Shown one piece after another: positions 29,649 through 36,543 of a stretch of 36,543 nt of DNA. Source of the stretch: Fodinibacter sp038330415. Lineage in GTDB: Bacteria > Actinomycetota > Actinomycetes > Actinomycetales > Dermatophilaceae. The DNA is taken from positions 1-36,543 of the forward strand of contig JBBQNZ010000021.1 in the NCBI GenBank assembly GCA_038330415.1. The letters are read 5' to 3'. Position 1 is the stretch's first letter, and the number at the start of each line of letters is the position of its first letter. Both the position numbers and the translations under genes were made by a program. The notes under the pieces are model-generated. The model was not told the DNA's origin and did no database searches. It saw only the letters and a list, made by a program, of their open reading frames with translations.

Positions 29649-32600
29649 GTGGGCAGGATGCTGGCGTACGGGGTCGCCTATGCGCTCGCGGTGGCCGTCG
29701 GGCGCCTGCTCGTGCTGCCCGACAGCGGCCTGGCCCTGTTCTGGCCGGCCGCCGGGGTGGGTGCCCTCTGGGCGCTGGTCACCACAGGGCGCCGACACCT
29801 CCTGGTGCTCTCGGTGGCGATCTGGGTGATGAGCACCGCCGGGCTGGCCATCACCGGTCTCCCGGCCCGCACGGCCCTCGTGCTCGGCGTGGCGAACGTC
29901 GTCAACTCCGTCGGCACCGCCGTCGCCTACGGCCGGCTGACCGCCCGCTCGTCGGCGGAGCCGGTGCCGTGGGCCGGCGCGGGCGTGGCGCCCCTGCGCC
30001 GGCTCGGTGACGTCGGGCGCTTCGTGCTGGCCACGACCCTGGCCACCGTGGCGAGCGCGGCCGTCGGCATGGCCGGCCTGGCCCTGGGCGGCATCCCGGC
30101 CACGGGCGAGCTGCTCCTGGGCTGGCTGCTGCGCAACGCTGCCGCGATCGTCATCGTCGCCGGCACGGGCCTCGCGGTGCGCGGCGCGGGCGACCTGGTG
30201 CGCCGCAAGCACCTCGTCGAGGCCGTGCCCGTGCTGATCGCCTCGCTGGCGGTGCTCTGGCTGGTGTTCGGGCCCGGTCGCAGCATCTCGCTGTCGTTCC
30301 TACCGCTCGCGGTGCTCGTCTGGGGCGGTCTGCGCCTGCCGGTCCCGCTCGCCGCGCTGCAGGGCGCCGCCACCGCCATCGTCACCCTCGGCCTGGCCGT
30401 CGCCAGCGAGGGCAGCCCGTTCGGCGACGTCGACGACGTGGCCGTGCAGCTGCTCACCCTCGAGGCGTTCATGATGCTCGCGACCCTGCTCAGCCTGGTG
30501 CTCTCGACCGTTCAGTGGGAGCGCGACGTGCTGGTGGCCGACGCCGCCGAGGTGGGGCTGAGGTCGCGCCGCCAGGCCGAGGACCTGCGGGTCATCACCG
30601 AGACCATCCCCGACGCCCTGATCGTCATGGACCGCGACGGCACGGTGCTGATGCACAACCACGCGGCCCGCCGCTGGCTGGCGGCCTCCACGGCATCGCC
30701 CGGTGGGCTCGATGCCGTCACCGTGCCGCCGCGCCGACGCCGTGACGGCCGGGCCCTGCCCCCGCAGGAGCGGCCCTCACGGCGTGCGCTCGATGGCGAG
30801 ACGGTGCGCGGGCTGGTCGTCGAGGCCGACGACCTCACCACCGGCCAGGAGCGGCTGGTCTCGGTCGACGCCGTGCCGCTGCACGACAACGTCACCGCGC
30901 AGCCGGACCGTGCCCTGCTCGTGCTGCGCGACGTCACCGACGAGCACCGCCGGCTCGACGACGTCGAGGCCGCACACGCCCGCACCGAGCGGCTCATCGC
31001 CGACGCACCGCACGGGGTGGCGGTGCTCGACATGCGCGGCCGCGTCCTGCAGGTCAACGCCTCGCTCGCCAGCCTGACCGGCCGCTCCGTCGACGCCCTC
31101 GTGGGGCGCGGCTTCGACGAGCTGGGCCCCGACCACCGGGCCGACATCGGCAAGCACCTGCAGCGGGCGGTCGCCGCGCCGGGATCGCGCGTGGTGGGGG
31201 AGTGGACCATCCCCGGGGCCGGCGGGGAGGACGTGCACGTCGCCATCACCAGCCGGGTGATCTCCTCGCAGGACGCAGACGACGACGTCATCCTGGTCAA
31301 CGTCGTCGACCTGTCCGAGCGGCGCCGCTACGAGCAGAGGCTGGCCCACTTCGCCGACCACGACGCGCTCACCGGCCTGCCGAACCGCCGCCGGTTCGAC
31401 GCCGCCCTCGCCGAGCACCTCGACCTGTGCGCGCGCTCCGGCCCGCGCGGCGCCCTGCTGCTGCTCGACCTCGACCACTTCAAGGAGGTCAACGACACCC
31501 GCGGCCACGACGCCGGCGACGAGCTCATCGTGTCGACGGCGGTCGTGCTGCGCGGTTCGCTGCGCGAGGGCGACCTCGTAGCTCGGCTGGGTGGCGACGA
31601 GTTCGCCATCCTGCTGCCCGACGCCGACCGCCGGGGCGCCGAGCGGGTGGCCGAGGCGGTCGTCGAGCGGGTGCGGGCCAACAGCCGCACGCTCGAGGGC
31701 GTCAACCGGCGGGTCACGGCCAGCATCGGGGTGGTGACGTTCGCCGCGGCGAACGAGCGGGCCGAGGACGTGCTGGCGCTGGCCGACATGATCATGTACG
31801 ACGCCAAGGATGCCGGGCGCGACCGGTTCGCCGTGCTCGACGACAGCAGGTCGGTGCAACCGCGCTCCGGGGCCCGGATGGAGTGGAAGGCCCGCATCGA
31901 GGCGGCCCTGGAGAACGACGACTTCGAGCTCTACCTTCAGCCGCTGCTGCACCTCGACACCGGCCGGGTCGCGGGCGCCGAGGCACTGATCCGCCTGGTC
32001 GACCGCGACGTGCCGGTCTCGCCCGGCGCGTTCATCGGGGTGGCCGAGCGGGCCGGGCTCGCGCCCGCCGTCGACGACTGGGTGGTGCGGCAGGGCGTGC
32101 ACGTGCTGCGCCGGCTGCTCGAGGTCGACCCGGCGATGCGGCTGGCGGTCAACCTGTCGGCGCACTCGATTGGCGACCCGGCGATCGCGCTCACCCTCGA
32201 GCGTGCGCTGGGTGACCAGGGCGTCGACCCCAGCCGCCTCACCGTCGAGGTCACCGAGACCGCTGCCGTCGCCGACGTCGACGCGGCCCGGCGCTTCGCA
32301 GAGCCGCTGCGCGCTCTGGGCGTGCAGTTCGCCCTCGACGACTTCGGCGCGGGCTACGGCTCCTTCTACTACCTGAAGCACCTCAGCTTCGACACGATCA
32401 AGATCGACGGGGAGTTCGTCAAGGGCGCGGCCGACTCCGCCGTCGACCGGGCCATCCTGCGCTCGGTCATCGGCATCGCCCGCGCGCTCGGAAAGAGCAC
32501 CGTCGCCGAGTTCGTCACCGACGAGGGCGCCCTGAGCGTGGTGCGCGAGCTGGGCGTCGACTACGCCCAGGGCTACCTCATCGGTGAGCCGGTGCCGTTC

Positions 32601-32705
32601 GACCAGTTCGTCGCGACCCACCTCGGCGGCGACCGCGGCCTGTGGCTGGGGTTGCCGGCCGTCGAGGACGACGGCCGGCCCCGACCCGTTCTGGCCCGCG
32701 GCTGA
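29649..32705 (+). CDS. MASE1-PAS-PAS-GGDEF-EAL c-di-GMP synthase/phosphodiesterase
   Basis: A 1018-aa membrane enzyme that can make and degrade the second messenger c-di-GMP. Residues ~1-290 are a MASE1-type sensor with about eight helices. Two PAS domains follow (about 310-430 and 440-560; ETIPDALIVMDRDGTVLMHN and ADAPHGVAVLDMRGRVLQVN). The GGDEF domain (about 570-735) has the intact motif GGDEF at 648-652 and, five residues before it, an RxxD inhibitory site (REGD). The EAL domain (about 755-1005) keeps EALIR at 778, NLSAHS, EVTET, DDFGAGYGS and KIDGEF, so it looks active too. GTG start with GGAAAGGGG upstream. Which activity dominates cannot be decided from sequence. Confidence 0.94.
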   Translation: MGRMLAYGVAYALAVAVGRLLVLPDSGLALFWPAAGVGALWALVTTGRRHLLVLSVAIWVMSTAGLAITGLPARTALVLGVANVVNSVGTAVAYGRLTARSSAEPVPWAGAGVAPLRRLGDVGRFVLATTLATVASAAVGMAGLALGGIPATGELLLGWLLRNAAAIVIVAGTGLAVRGAGDLVRRKHLVEAVPVLIASLAVLWLVFGPGRSISLSFLPLAVLVWGGLRLPVPLAALQGAATAIVTLGLAVASEGSPFGDVDDVAVQLLTLEAFMMLATLLSLVLSTVQWERDVLVADAAEVGLRSRRQAEDLRVITETIPDALIVMDRDGTVLMHNHAARRWLAASTASPGGLDAVTVPPRRRRDGRALPPQERPSRRALDGETVRGLVVEADDLTTGQERLVSVDAVPLHDNVTAQPDRALLVLRDVTDEHRRLDDVEAAHARTERLIADAPHGVAVLDMRGRVLQVNASLASLTGRSVDALVGRGFDELGPDHRADIGKHLQRAVAAPGSRVVGEWTIPGAGGEDVHVAITSRVISSQDADDDVILVNVVDLSERRRYEQRLAHFADHDALTGLPNRRRFDAALAEHLDLCARSGPRGALLLLDLDHFKEVNDTRGHDAGDELIVSTAVVLRGSLREGDLVARLGGDEFAILLPDADRRGAERVAEAVVERVRANSRTLEGVNRRVTASIGVVTFAAANERAEDVLALADMIMYDAKDAGRDRFAVLDDSRSVQPRSGARMEWKARIEAALENDDFELYLQPLLHLDTGRVAGAEALIRLVDRDVPVSPGAFIGVAERAGLAPAVDDWVVRQGVHVLRRLLEVDPAMRLAVNLSAHSIGDPAIALTLERALGDQGVDPSRLTVEVTETAAVADVDAARRFAEPLRALGVQFALDDFGAGYGSFYYLKHLSFDTIKIDGEFVKGAADSAVDRAILRSVIGIARALGKSTVAEFVTDEGALSVVRELGVDYAQGYLIGEPVPFDQFVATHLGGDRGLWLGLPAVEDDGRPRPVLARG

Positions 32706-32774
32706 CGGCCCGCACCGCCCGGATGCCGTTGGCGGTCGCGACGGTGCAGCTTCGGGTCCCATTGCCGTCCAGCA

Positions 32775-32824
32775 CCGCAGATGCGGCGCATCACCTTCCG
32801 CATAGCCGCATCTGCGGTTAGAGT
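32775..32824 (+). promoter_or_regulatory. CGCAT-repeat operator and promoter of the molybdate operon
   Basis: CCGCAGATGCGGC (32775-32787) and GCCGCATCTGCGG (32805-32817) are perfect 13-bp inverted arms. Each arm is itself nearly palindromic (CCGCA-nn-TGCGG), and GATGCG-G-CGCATC and CCGCATA lie between, giving five CGCAT-like units. A promoter TTCCGC (32796-32801) - 17 bp - TAGAGT (32819-32824) runs through it, with the -10 six bases before the GTG at 32831. Confidence 0.7.
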
Positions 32825-32830
32825 CCGGTG

Positions 32831-33241
32831 GTGCCCACGTTCCGGATCAAGGAGGCCGCCGACCTGCTCGGCGTCAGCACCGACACCGTGCGCCGCTGGG
32901 CCGACGCGGGCCGGATCGAGACCACCACCGACGCGTCGGGCCGGCTGGGTGTCGACGGTGCGGTGCTGGCCCGGTTCGCGGAGGAGCTCGCCCACGAGGC
33001 GGCGCACCTCGAGACCGGCGACATCGCGGCCGCCTCGGTGCGCAACCGGTTCAGCGGCCTGGTCACCCGGGTGGTCAAGGACACCGTGATGGCGCAGGTC
33101 GAGATCCAGGCCGGGCCGCACCGGTTCGTCTCGCTGCTCAGCCGCGAGGCCGTCGACGAGCTGGGCCTGGAGCCCGGGGTGCTCGCCGTCGCGGCGGTCA
33201 AGGCGACGAACGTCTCGGTCGAGATCCCCCGTCTGCACTGA
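32831..33241 (+). CDS. One-component molybdate regulator: MerR/excisionase-type HTH plus TOBE (Mop) domain
   Basis: A 136-aa protein. Residues 1-55 form a MerR/BldC-like winged HTH (FRIKEAADLLGVSTDTVRRWADAGRI). Residues ~70-136 form a single TOBE/Mop domain (SVRNRFSGLVTRVVKDTVMAQVEIQAGPHRFVSLLSREAVDELGLEPGVLAVAAVKATNVSVEI), the fold that binds molybdate or tungstate. It lies first in a mod operon, 28 bases before modA, with a dense repeat array over its promoter, so it most likely senses molybdate and controls modABC, replacing ModE. Of two tandem GTG codons (32828, 32831) the second has the leaderless six-base spacing. Molybdate sensing is inferred from domain and context. Confidence 0.85.
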   Translation: MPTFRIKEAADLLGVSTDTVRRWADAGRIETTTDASGRLGVDGAVLARFAEELAHEAAHLETGDIAAASVRNRFSGLVTRVVKDTVMAQVEIQAGPHRFVSLLSREAVDELGLEPGVLAVAAVKATNVSVEIPRLH

Positions 33242-33269
33242 CCACCCGCCGTACCCGAGGAGTCCGTCC

Positions 33270-34076
33270 ATGCGTCGCACCGTCGTCACCATCGTGGCCG
33301 CCGTGGTCGGTGCCGGCCTGGCCGGCTGCGGGTCGGGCGGCTCGAGCCCGGGAACCGGCGGCACCGCCGGCGGCACGGCATCCGCCTCGGCCTCGGCGTC
33401 GGTCGGGGGTGACCTCACGGTGCTCGCCGCCGCGTCGCTGACCGAGTCGTTCACGACGCTCGGGAGGCAGTTCGAGGCCGCGCACCCCGGGGTGAAGGTC
33501 ACCTTCGGCTTCGCCGCGAGCTCGGCCCTGGCCACCCAGATCACCTCCGGGGCCCCGGCCGACGTCTTCGCGTCCGCGAGCACCACGACCATGGATGCCG
33601 TGGTGGCCGCCGGCGCCGCGGCCGACCCGAAACCGTTCGCCCGCAACGTCTTGGAGATCGCGGTGCCACCGGCCAACCCTGGCCGGGTCACCGGCGTCGA
33701 CTCCCTCGCCAGTGCGGCCGTGAAGACCGCCCTGTGCCAGCCCCAGGTGCCGTGCGGGTCGACCGCTCGGAAGGTGTTCGCCAACGCGCAGCTCACGGTC
33801 ACCCCGGTCACCCTCGAGCCCGACGTGAAGTCGGTGCTCAGCAAGGTGCTGCTCGGCGAGGTCGACGCCGGTGTCGTCTACGTGACCGACGTGCTCGCCG
33901 CCGGGGACAAGGTCAGGGGCGTCGAGATCCCCGCTGACGTGAACGCCGCCACCAGCTACCCGATCGCCGCGCTGACCGAGAGCGCCAACGCCGCGACGGC
34001 AGCCGCGTTCGTCGACTACGTCCTGTCCCCGGCGGGTGCGAGCGTGCTGACGGCAGCCGGTTTCCAGCAGCCGTGA
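33270..34076 (+). CDS. modA: Molybdate ABC transporter substrate-binding lipoprotein
   Basis: Extracellular lipid-anchored protein that captures molybdate. The 268-aa protein has a lipoprotein signal with lipobox LAGC (C20), a Gly/Ser/Thr spacer (21-48), and the ModA fold: LTVLAAASLTESFTTLGRQFEAAHPGVKVTFGFAASSALATQI, GAPADVFASAS, and VDAGVVYVTDV. ATG with GAGGAG seven bases upstream. It is 10 bases upstream of modB. Transport of tungstate cannot be excluded. Confidence 0.93.
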   Translation: MRRTVVTIVAAVVGAGLAGCGSGGSSPGTGGTAGGTASASASASVGGDLTVLAAASLTESFTTLGRQFEAAHPGVKVTFGFAASSALATQITSGAPADVFASASTTTMDAVVAAGAAADPKPFARNVLEIAVPPANPGRVTGVDSLASAAVKTALCQPQVPCGSTARKVFANAQLTVTPVTLEPDVKSVLSKVLLGEVDAGVVYVTDVLAAGDKVRGVEIPADVNAATSYPIAALTESANAATAAAFVDYVLSPAGASVLTAAGFQQP

Positions 34077-34086
34077 CGAGTCCCTC

Positions 34087-34959
34087 GTGAGCGACAGCGG
34101 AACTGGCCACACGGCATCCACGACGTTGAGCCGCGGGGAGCGTCAGCGGCGGGCTGCGACGGGGGCGGGGGCCCGCTCGGCGCCGTGGCCGCTGCTCGTG
34201 CCGGCGCTCGTTGCGGTCGCCTTCCTCGTCATCCCGCTGGCCGGGCTGCTCGTCCGGGCGCCGTGGGGGAACGCGTGGGAGATCCTGCACGGCTCGCAGG
34301 TCGGCGAGGCGCTGAGGCTGTCGCTGTGGACGTCGACGCTCGCCACGGCGATCTCCGTGGTGGTCGGCGTGCCGCTGGCCTGGGTGTTGGCGCGCACCGC
34401 GGTGCCGGGGCTGAGGGTCGTGCGCGCCCTGGTCACCCTGCCGCTCGTGCTGCCACCGGTGGTGGGTGGTGTGGCGCTGCTGCTGGCGTTCGGGCGCAAC
34501 GGTTTTCTCGGCCAGTTCCTCGACCAGTGGTTCGGCCTCACGATCCCGTTCAGCCCCGCCGCCGTGGTGATGGCCGAGACCTTCGTGGCGATGCCGTTCC
34601 TGGTGGTCACGGTCGAGGGGGCGCTGCGCTCGGCGGACCGCGGCTTCGAGGAGGCCGCTGCGACGCTGGGAGCGCGGCGGATGACGGTGTTCCGGCGCGT
34701 CACGCTGCCGCTCGTGGCGCCGTCGCTGGCGGCGGGGGCGGTGCTGTGCTGGGCACGGGCGCTGGGGGAGTTCGGGGCCACCATCACCTTCGCCGGCAGC
34801 TTCCCGGGGCGCACCCAGACGATGCCGATCGCGGTCTACTACGCGCTCGAGACCGATCCCGAGGCGGCCATCCTGCTCAGCCTGGTGCTGTTGCTGGTGT
34901 CCGTCGTGGTGCTGGTGGCGTTGCGGGACAAGTGGCTTCGCGGTGGGACGGCTCCGTGA
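34087..34959 (+). CDS. modB: Molybdate ABC transporter permease
   Basis: Membrane channel of the molybdate importer, 290 aa. After a polar lead (1-32) there are about six helices. The EAA loop that docks on ModC is EEAAATLGARRMTVFRRVTLPLVAPSL. LPLVLPPVVGGVALLLAFGRNG and WARALGEFGATITFAGSFPGRTQTMPIAVY are characteristic of ModB. GTG start ten bases past modA without a strong ribosome site, so probably reinitiation. The stop overlaps modC by GTGA. Confidence 0.94.
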   Translation: MSDSGTGHTASTTLSRGERQRRAATGAGARSAPWPLLVPALVAVAFLVIPLAGLLVRAPWGNAWEILHGSQVGEALRLSLWTSTLATAISVVVGVPLAWVLARTAVPGLRVVRALVTLPLVLPPVVGGVALLLAFGRNGFLGQFLDQWFGLTIPFSPAAVVMAETFVAMPFLVVTVEGALRSADRGFEEAAATLGARRMTVFRRVTLPLVAPSLAAGAVLCWARALGEFGATITFAGSFPGRTQTMPIAVYYALETDPEAAILLSLVLLLVSVVVLVALRDKWLRGGTAP

Positions 34960-36068
34960 GCGTCGTGGTGAGGGGCCTGACCGCCGATGCGGAGGTGAGC
35001 CGCAGCAGCTTCACCCTGATCGCCGCCGTCAGTGCCGCTCCGGGTGAGGTGCTGGCGGTGCTCGGGCCCAACGGCTCGGGCAAGTCGACCCTGTTGGCGG
35101 CCATCGCGGGGCTCGTGCCGCTCTCGGCCGGGCGCATCTCGCTCGACGGGGTGACCCTCGACGACGCCGAGACCGGTGCCTTCGTCGAGGCGGCGCACCG
35201 CCCGGTGGGTGTCGTCTTCCAGGACTACCGGCTCTTCCCCCACCTCAGCGTGCTCGACAACGTGGCCTTCTCGCCGCGGGTGCGCGGGCTGGGCCGCGCG
35301 GCCTCGCGTGCCGTCGCGGCCGGGTGGCTCGACCGGCTGGGCCTCACCGACCTCGCCCGACGGCGTCCGGCGGACCTGTCCGGTGGGCAGGCCCAGCGGG
35401 TCGCGCTGGGGCGCGCGCTGGCGGGTGACCCGGCCCTGCTGCTGCTCGACGAGCCGCTGTCGGCACTCGACGCGCGCACCCGGCTCGACGTGCAGGGCGA
35501 GCTCAAGCGGCACCTCGCCGACTTCGCCGGGCCCTGCCTGCTCGTGACGCACGACCCGCTCGAGGCGCTCGTACTCGCCGACCGCCTGCTGGTGCTCGAG
35601 CACGGGCGCGTCGTGCAGGAGGGCTCGCCGGCCGAGGTCGCCCGACGCCCGGCCACCGACTACGTCGCGCGGCTGGTCGGTCTCAACCTGTATGCCGGCA
35701 CCGCCGACGGCCCGCGGGTGGCCCTGACCCGGGGTGGCTCGTTCGTCGTCCCCGACCACCACGAGCGCGGCGAGGTGCTCGTGGCGCTGCGCCCGTCGGC
35801 GGTGGTGGTCAACACCGCTCCGCCCGACGCGTCCAGCGTACGCAACACCTGGCCCGCGACGATCACCGGGATGACCCTGCTCACCGACCGGGTGCGGCTC
35901 GACCTCGTCGGCGAGCCGTCGGCGCTGGTCGACGTCACCCCGGCGGCCGTCGCCGAGCTCGGGCTGGCTGCCGGCCAACAGGTCTGGCTGTCGGCCAAGG
36001 CCACCGAGCTCGAGGTCTACGGCCACACCCGTGCGGGCGCGGGTCCCCTGTCTGTGGCACCGCGCTGA
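34956..36068 (+). CDS. modC: Molybdate ABC transporter ATP-binding protein
   Basis: ATPase that powers the importer, 370 aa. Walker A GPNGSGKST (37-45), Q-loop VVFQDYRLFPH, signature LSGGQAQRVALGRAL (141-155), Walker B LLLLDEPLSALD (161-172) and H199. After about residue 235 a TOBE/Mop domain follows (LVALRPSAVVVNTAPPDASSVRNTWPATITGM...SALVDVTPAAVAELGLAAGQQVWLSAKATELEVY), the regulatory molybdate-binding part. GTG overlaps the modB stop by four bases, set by frame and by the N-terminal strand VVVRGLTADAE. The last gene of the operon, followed by a stem-loop. Confidence 0.94.
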   Translation: MSVVVRGLTADAEVSRSSFTLIAAVSAAPGEVLAVLGPNGSGKSTLLAAIAGLVPLSAGRISLDGVTLDDAETGAFVEAAHRPVGVVFQDYRLFPHLSVLDNVAFSPRVRGLGRAASRAVAAGWLDRLGLTDLARRRPADLSGGQAQRVALGRALAGDPALLLLDEPLSALDARTRLDVQGELKRHLADFAGPCLLVTHDPLEALVLADRLLVLEHGRVVQEGSPAEVARRPATDYVARLVGLNLYAGTADGPRVALTRGGSFVVPDHHERGEVLVALRPSAVVVNTAPPDASSVRNTWPATITGMTLLTDRVRLDLVGEPSALVDVTPAAVAELGLAAGQQVWLSAKATELEVYGHTRAGAGPLSVAPR

Positions 36069-36079
36069 ACGGATGTCGT

Positions 36080-36105
36080 CCCGACCCCGTAGGAGGGGCA
36101 TCGGG
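36080..36105 (+). terminator. Stem-loop terminator after modC
   Basis: CCCGACCCC (36080-36088) pairs with GGGG-CA-TCGGG (36095-36105), with a two-base bulge and a 6-base loop, 11 bases past the modC stop. Confidence 0.5.
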
Positions 36106-36155
36106 AGCCGTCGCGCGACGCGGTGGCTCAGCATGCTCCACGAGAGGGAAGAACC

Positions 36156-36543
36156 ATGCTCAGGACGCGAACAGACCGTCGGATCCCCGTGACCGCCGCC
36201 GTGGCGGTGACGCTGCTGGCCCTGAGCGCGGGGCCGGCCCTCGCCGACGGCCACTCCATCGTGCGGGCCGACCTGGTGGGCAGCATGCCAGCACCGGCGA
36301 GCCCGGCCATCGCAGGCGTCAACCCGGGTGGTGCCCCGTGGGTCAACGGGCCCAGCACGGTGCGGGTCCGCGAGGACGGCCGGATCGCGGTGAAGATCCG
36401 CGGCCTGGTCATCCCCCCGCCGCGAGGGACCGGCGTCAACCCGATCGCCGCGGTGGTGGCCACCCTGGTGTGCGACGGCGCCCTCCGCGCGTCAACGGAG
36501 CCGTTCGCGCTCAGCACCGCCGGCGACGGATCCACCACCACGA
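36156..36543 (+). CDS. Secreted protein of unknown function, 3' end outside the window
   Basis: An open frame of 129 codons runs off the window end. ATG with GAGGGA nine bases upstream. Residues 1-30 (MLRTRTDRRIP then a hydrophobic stretch VTAAVAVTLLALSAGPALA) form a signal peptide with cleavage before DGH. The mature part is beta-rich (SIVRADLVGSMPAPASPAIAG, STVRVREDGRIAVKIRGLVIPP, VVATLVCDG) with one cysteine so far. I do not recognise the family, and no lipobox or sorting signal can be assessed in the partial sequence. It follows the mod operon after a terminator and is probably its own transcription unit. Confidence 0.75.
   Translation, partial: MLRTRTDRRIPVTAAVAVTLLALSAGPALADGHSIVRADLVGSMPAPASPAIAGVNPGGAPWVNGPSTVRVREDGRIAVKIRGLVIPPPRGTGVNPIAAVVATLVCDGALRASTEPFALSTAGDGSTTT

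Noticed and set aside
30777..32762. Minus-strand open frame of 661 codons opposite the GGDEF-EAL gene
   Set aside because: Mirror of the real coding frame, no recognisable domain.

Overview
The window is high-GC (roughly 70% or more) actinobacterial chromosome. Supporting signs are GTG starts, GTGA/ATGA gene overlaps, many promoters whose -10 hexamer ends 6-7 bases before the start codon (leaderless mRNAs), proline-rich N-terminal tails on membrane proteins, an IdeR/DtxR regulator and a c-di-AMP riboswitch ahead of an NlpC/P60 hydrolase. From memory, the stretch cspB - DUF3027 - DUF2530 - MarR/MFS - serC - citA resembles the Mycobacterium tuberculosis Rv0871-Rv0889c neighbourhood. Together with a strongly over-used GGATGCC/GGCATCC heptamer this suggests a Micrococcales member, perhaps Intrasporangiaceae-like. 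The taxon is inference. No tRNA, rRNA, CRISPR array, insertion sequence or prophage was seen.

Layout. 1-99 is G/C homopolymer, probably a contig-end artefact. 100-3690 (minus) is a response regulator - histidine kinase - HtrA protease operon laid out like mycobacterial mprA-mprB-pepD. 3777-7813 holds a DUF4190 membrane protein, an HMG-CoA lyase, a DUF5666-like membrane protein with tandem AACTCACA-type boxes upstream, and an MFS transporter. 8001-9444 is cspB, DUF3027 and DUF2530. 9524-14530 holds an NCS2 purine permease, a MarR-MFS-microprotein operon with a clear operator, and a WS/DGAT-like acyltransferase. 14552-22503 is serC, a secreted PQQ-type sugar dehydrogenase with a lectin-like tail, citrate synthase 2, an NYN/OST-HTH RNase-like protein, an MFS transporter and pdxH. 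22525-26177 is an SDR plus hotdog-like pair facing an MFS gene across a 22-bp perfect palindrome, then ideR with an operator over its own start. 26412-28374 encodes two secreted cell-wall enzymes, an LAS-type metallopeptidase-like protein and an NlpC/P60 peptidase, which share an export/linker module and a promoter design. 28546-29504 couples a macrodomain protein to a YdeI-like protein. 29649-32705 is a MASE1-PAS-PAS-GGDEF-EAL c-di-GMP enzyme. 32831-36068 is a molybdate uptake operon led by an HTH-TOBE one-component regulator with a dense operator. 36156 to the end is the 5' part of a secreted protein gene.

How it fits together. The window is mostly core chromosome with several compact regulatory circuits readable from DNA: envelope stress (two-component/HtrA), MarR/MFS efflux, iron (IdeR), molybdate (HTH-TOBE/ModABC), c-di-AMP control of cell-wall hydrolysis, and c-di-GMP turnover. 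The most interesting items are the HTH-TOBE regulator with its CGCAT operator array, the twin cell-wall genes of which only one has the riboswitch, the 28-residue microprotein at the end of the MarR/MFS operon, the orphan 22-bp palindrome, two 84-base hairpin elements, and the GGATGCC over-representation.
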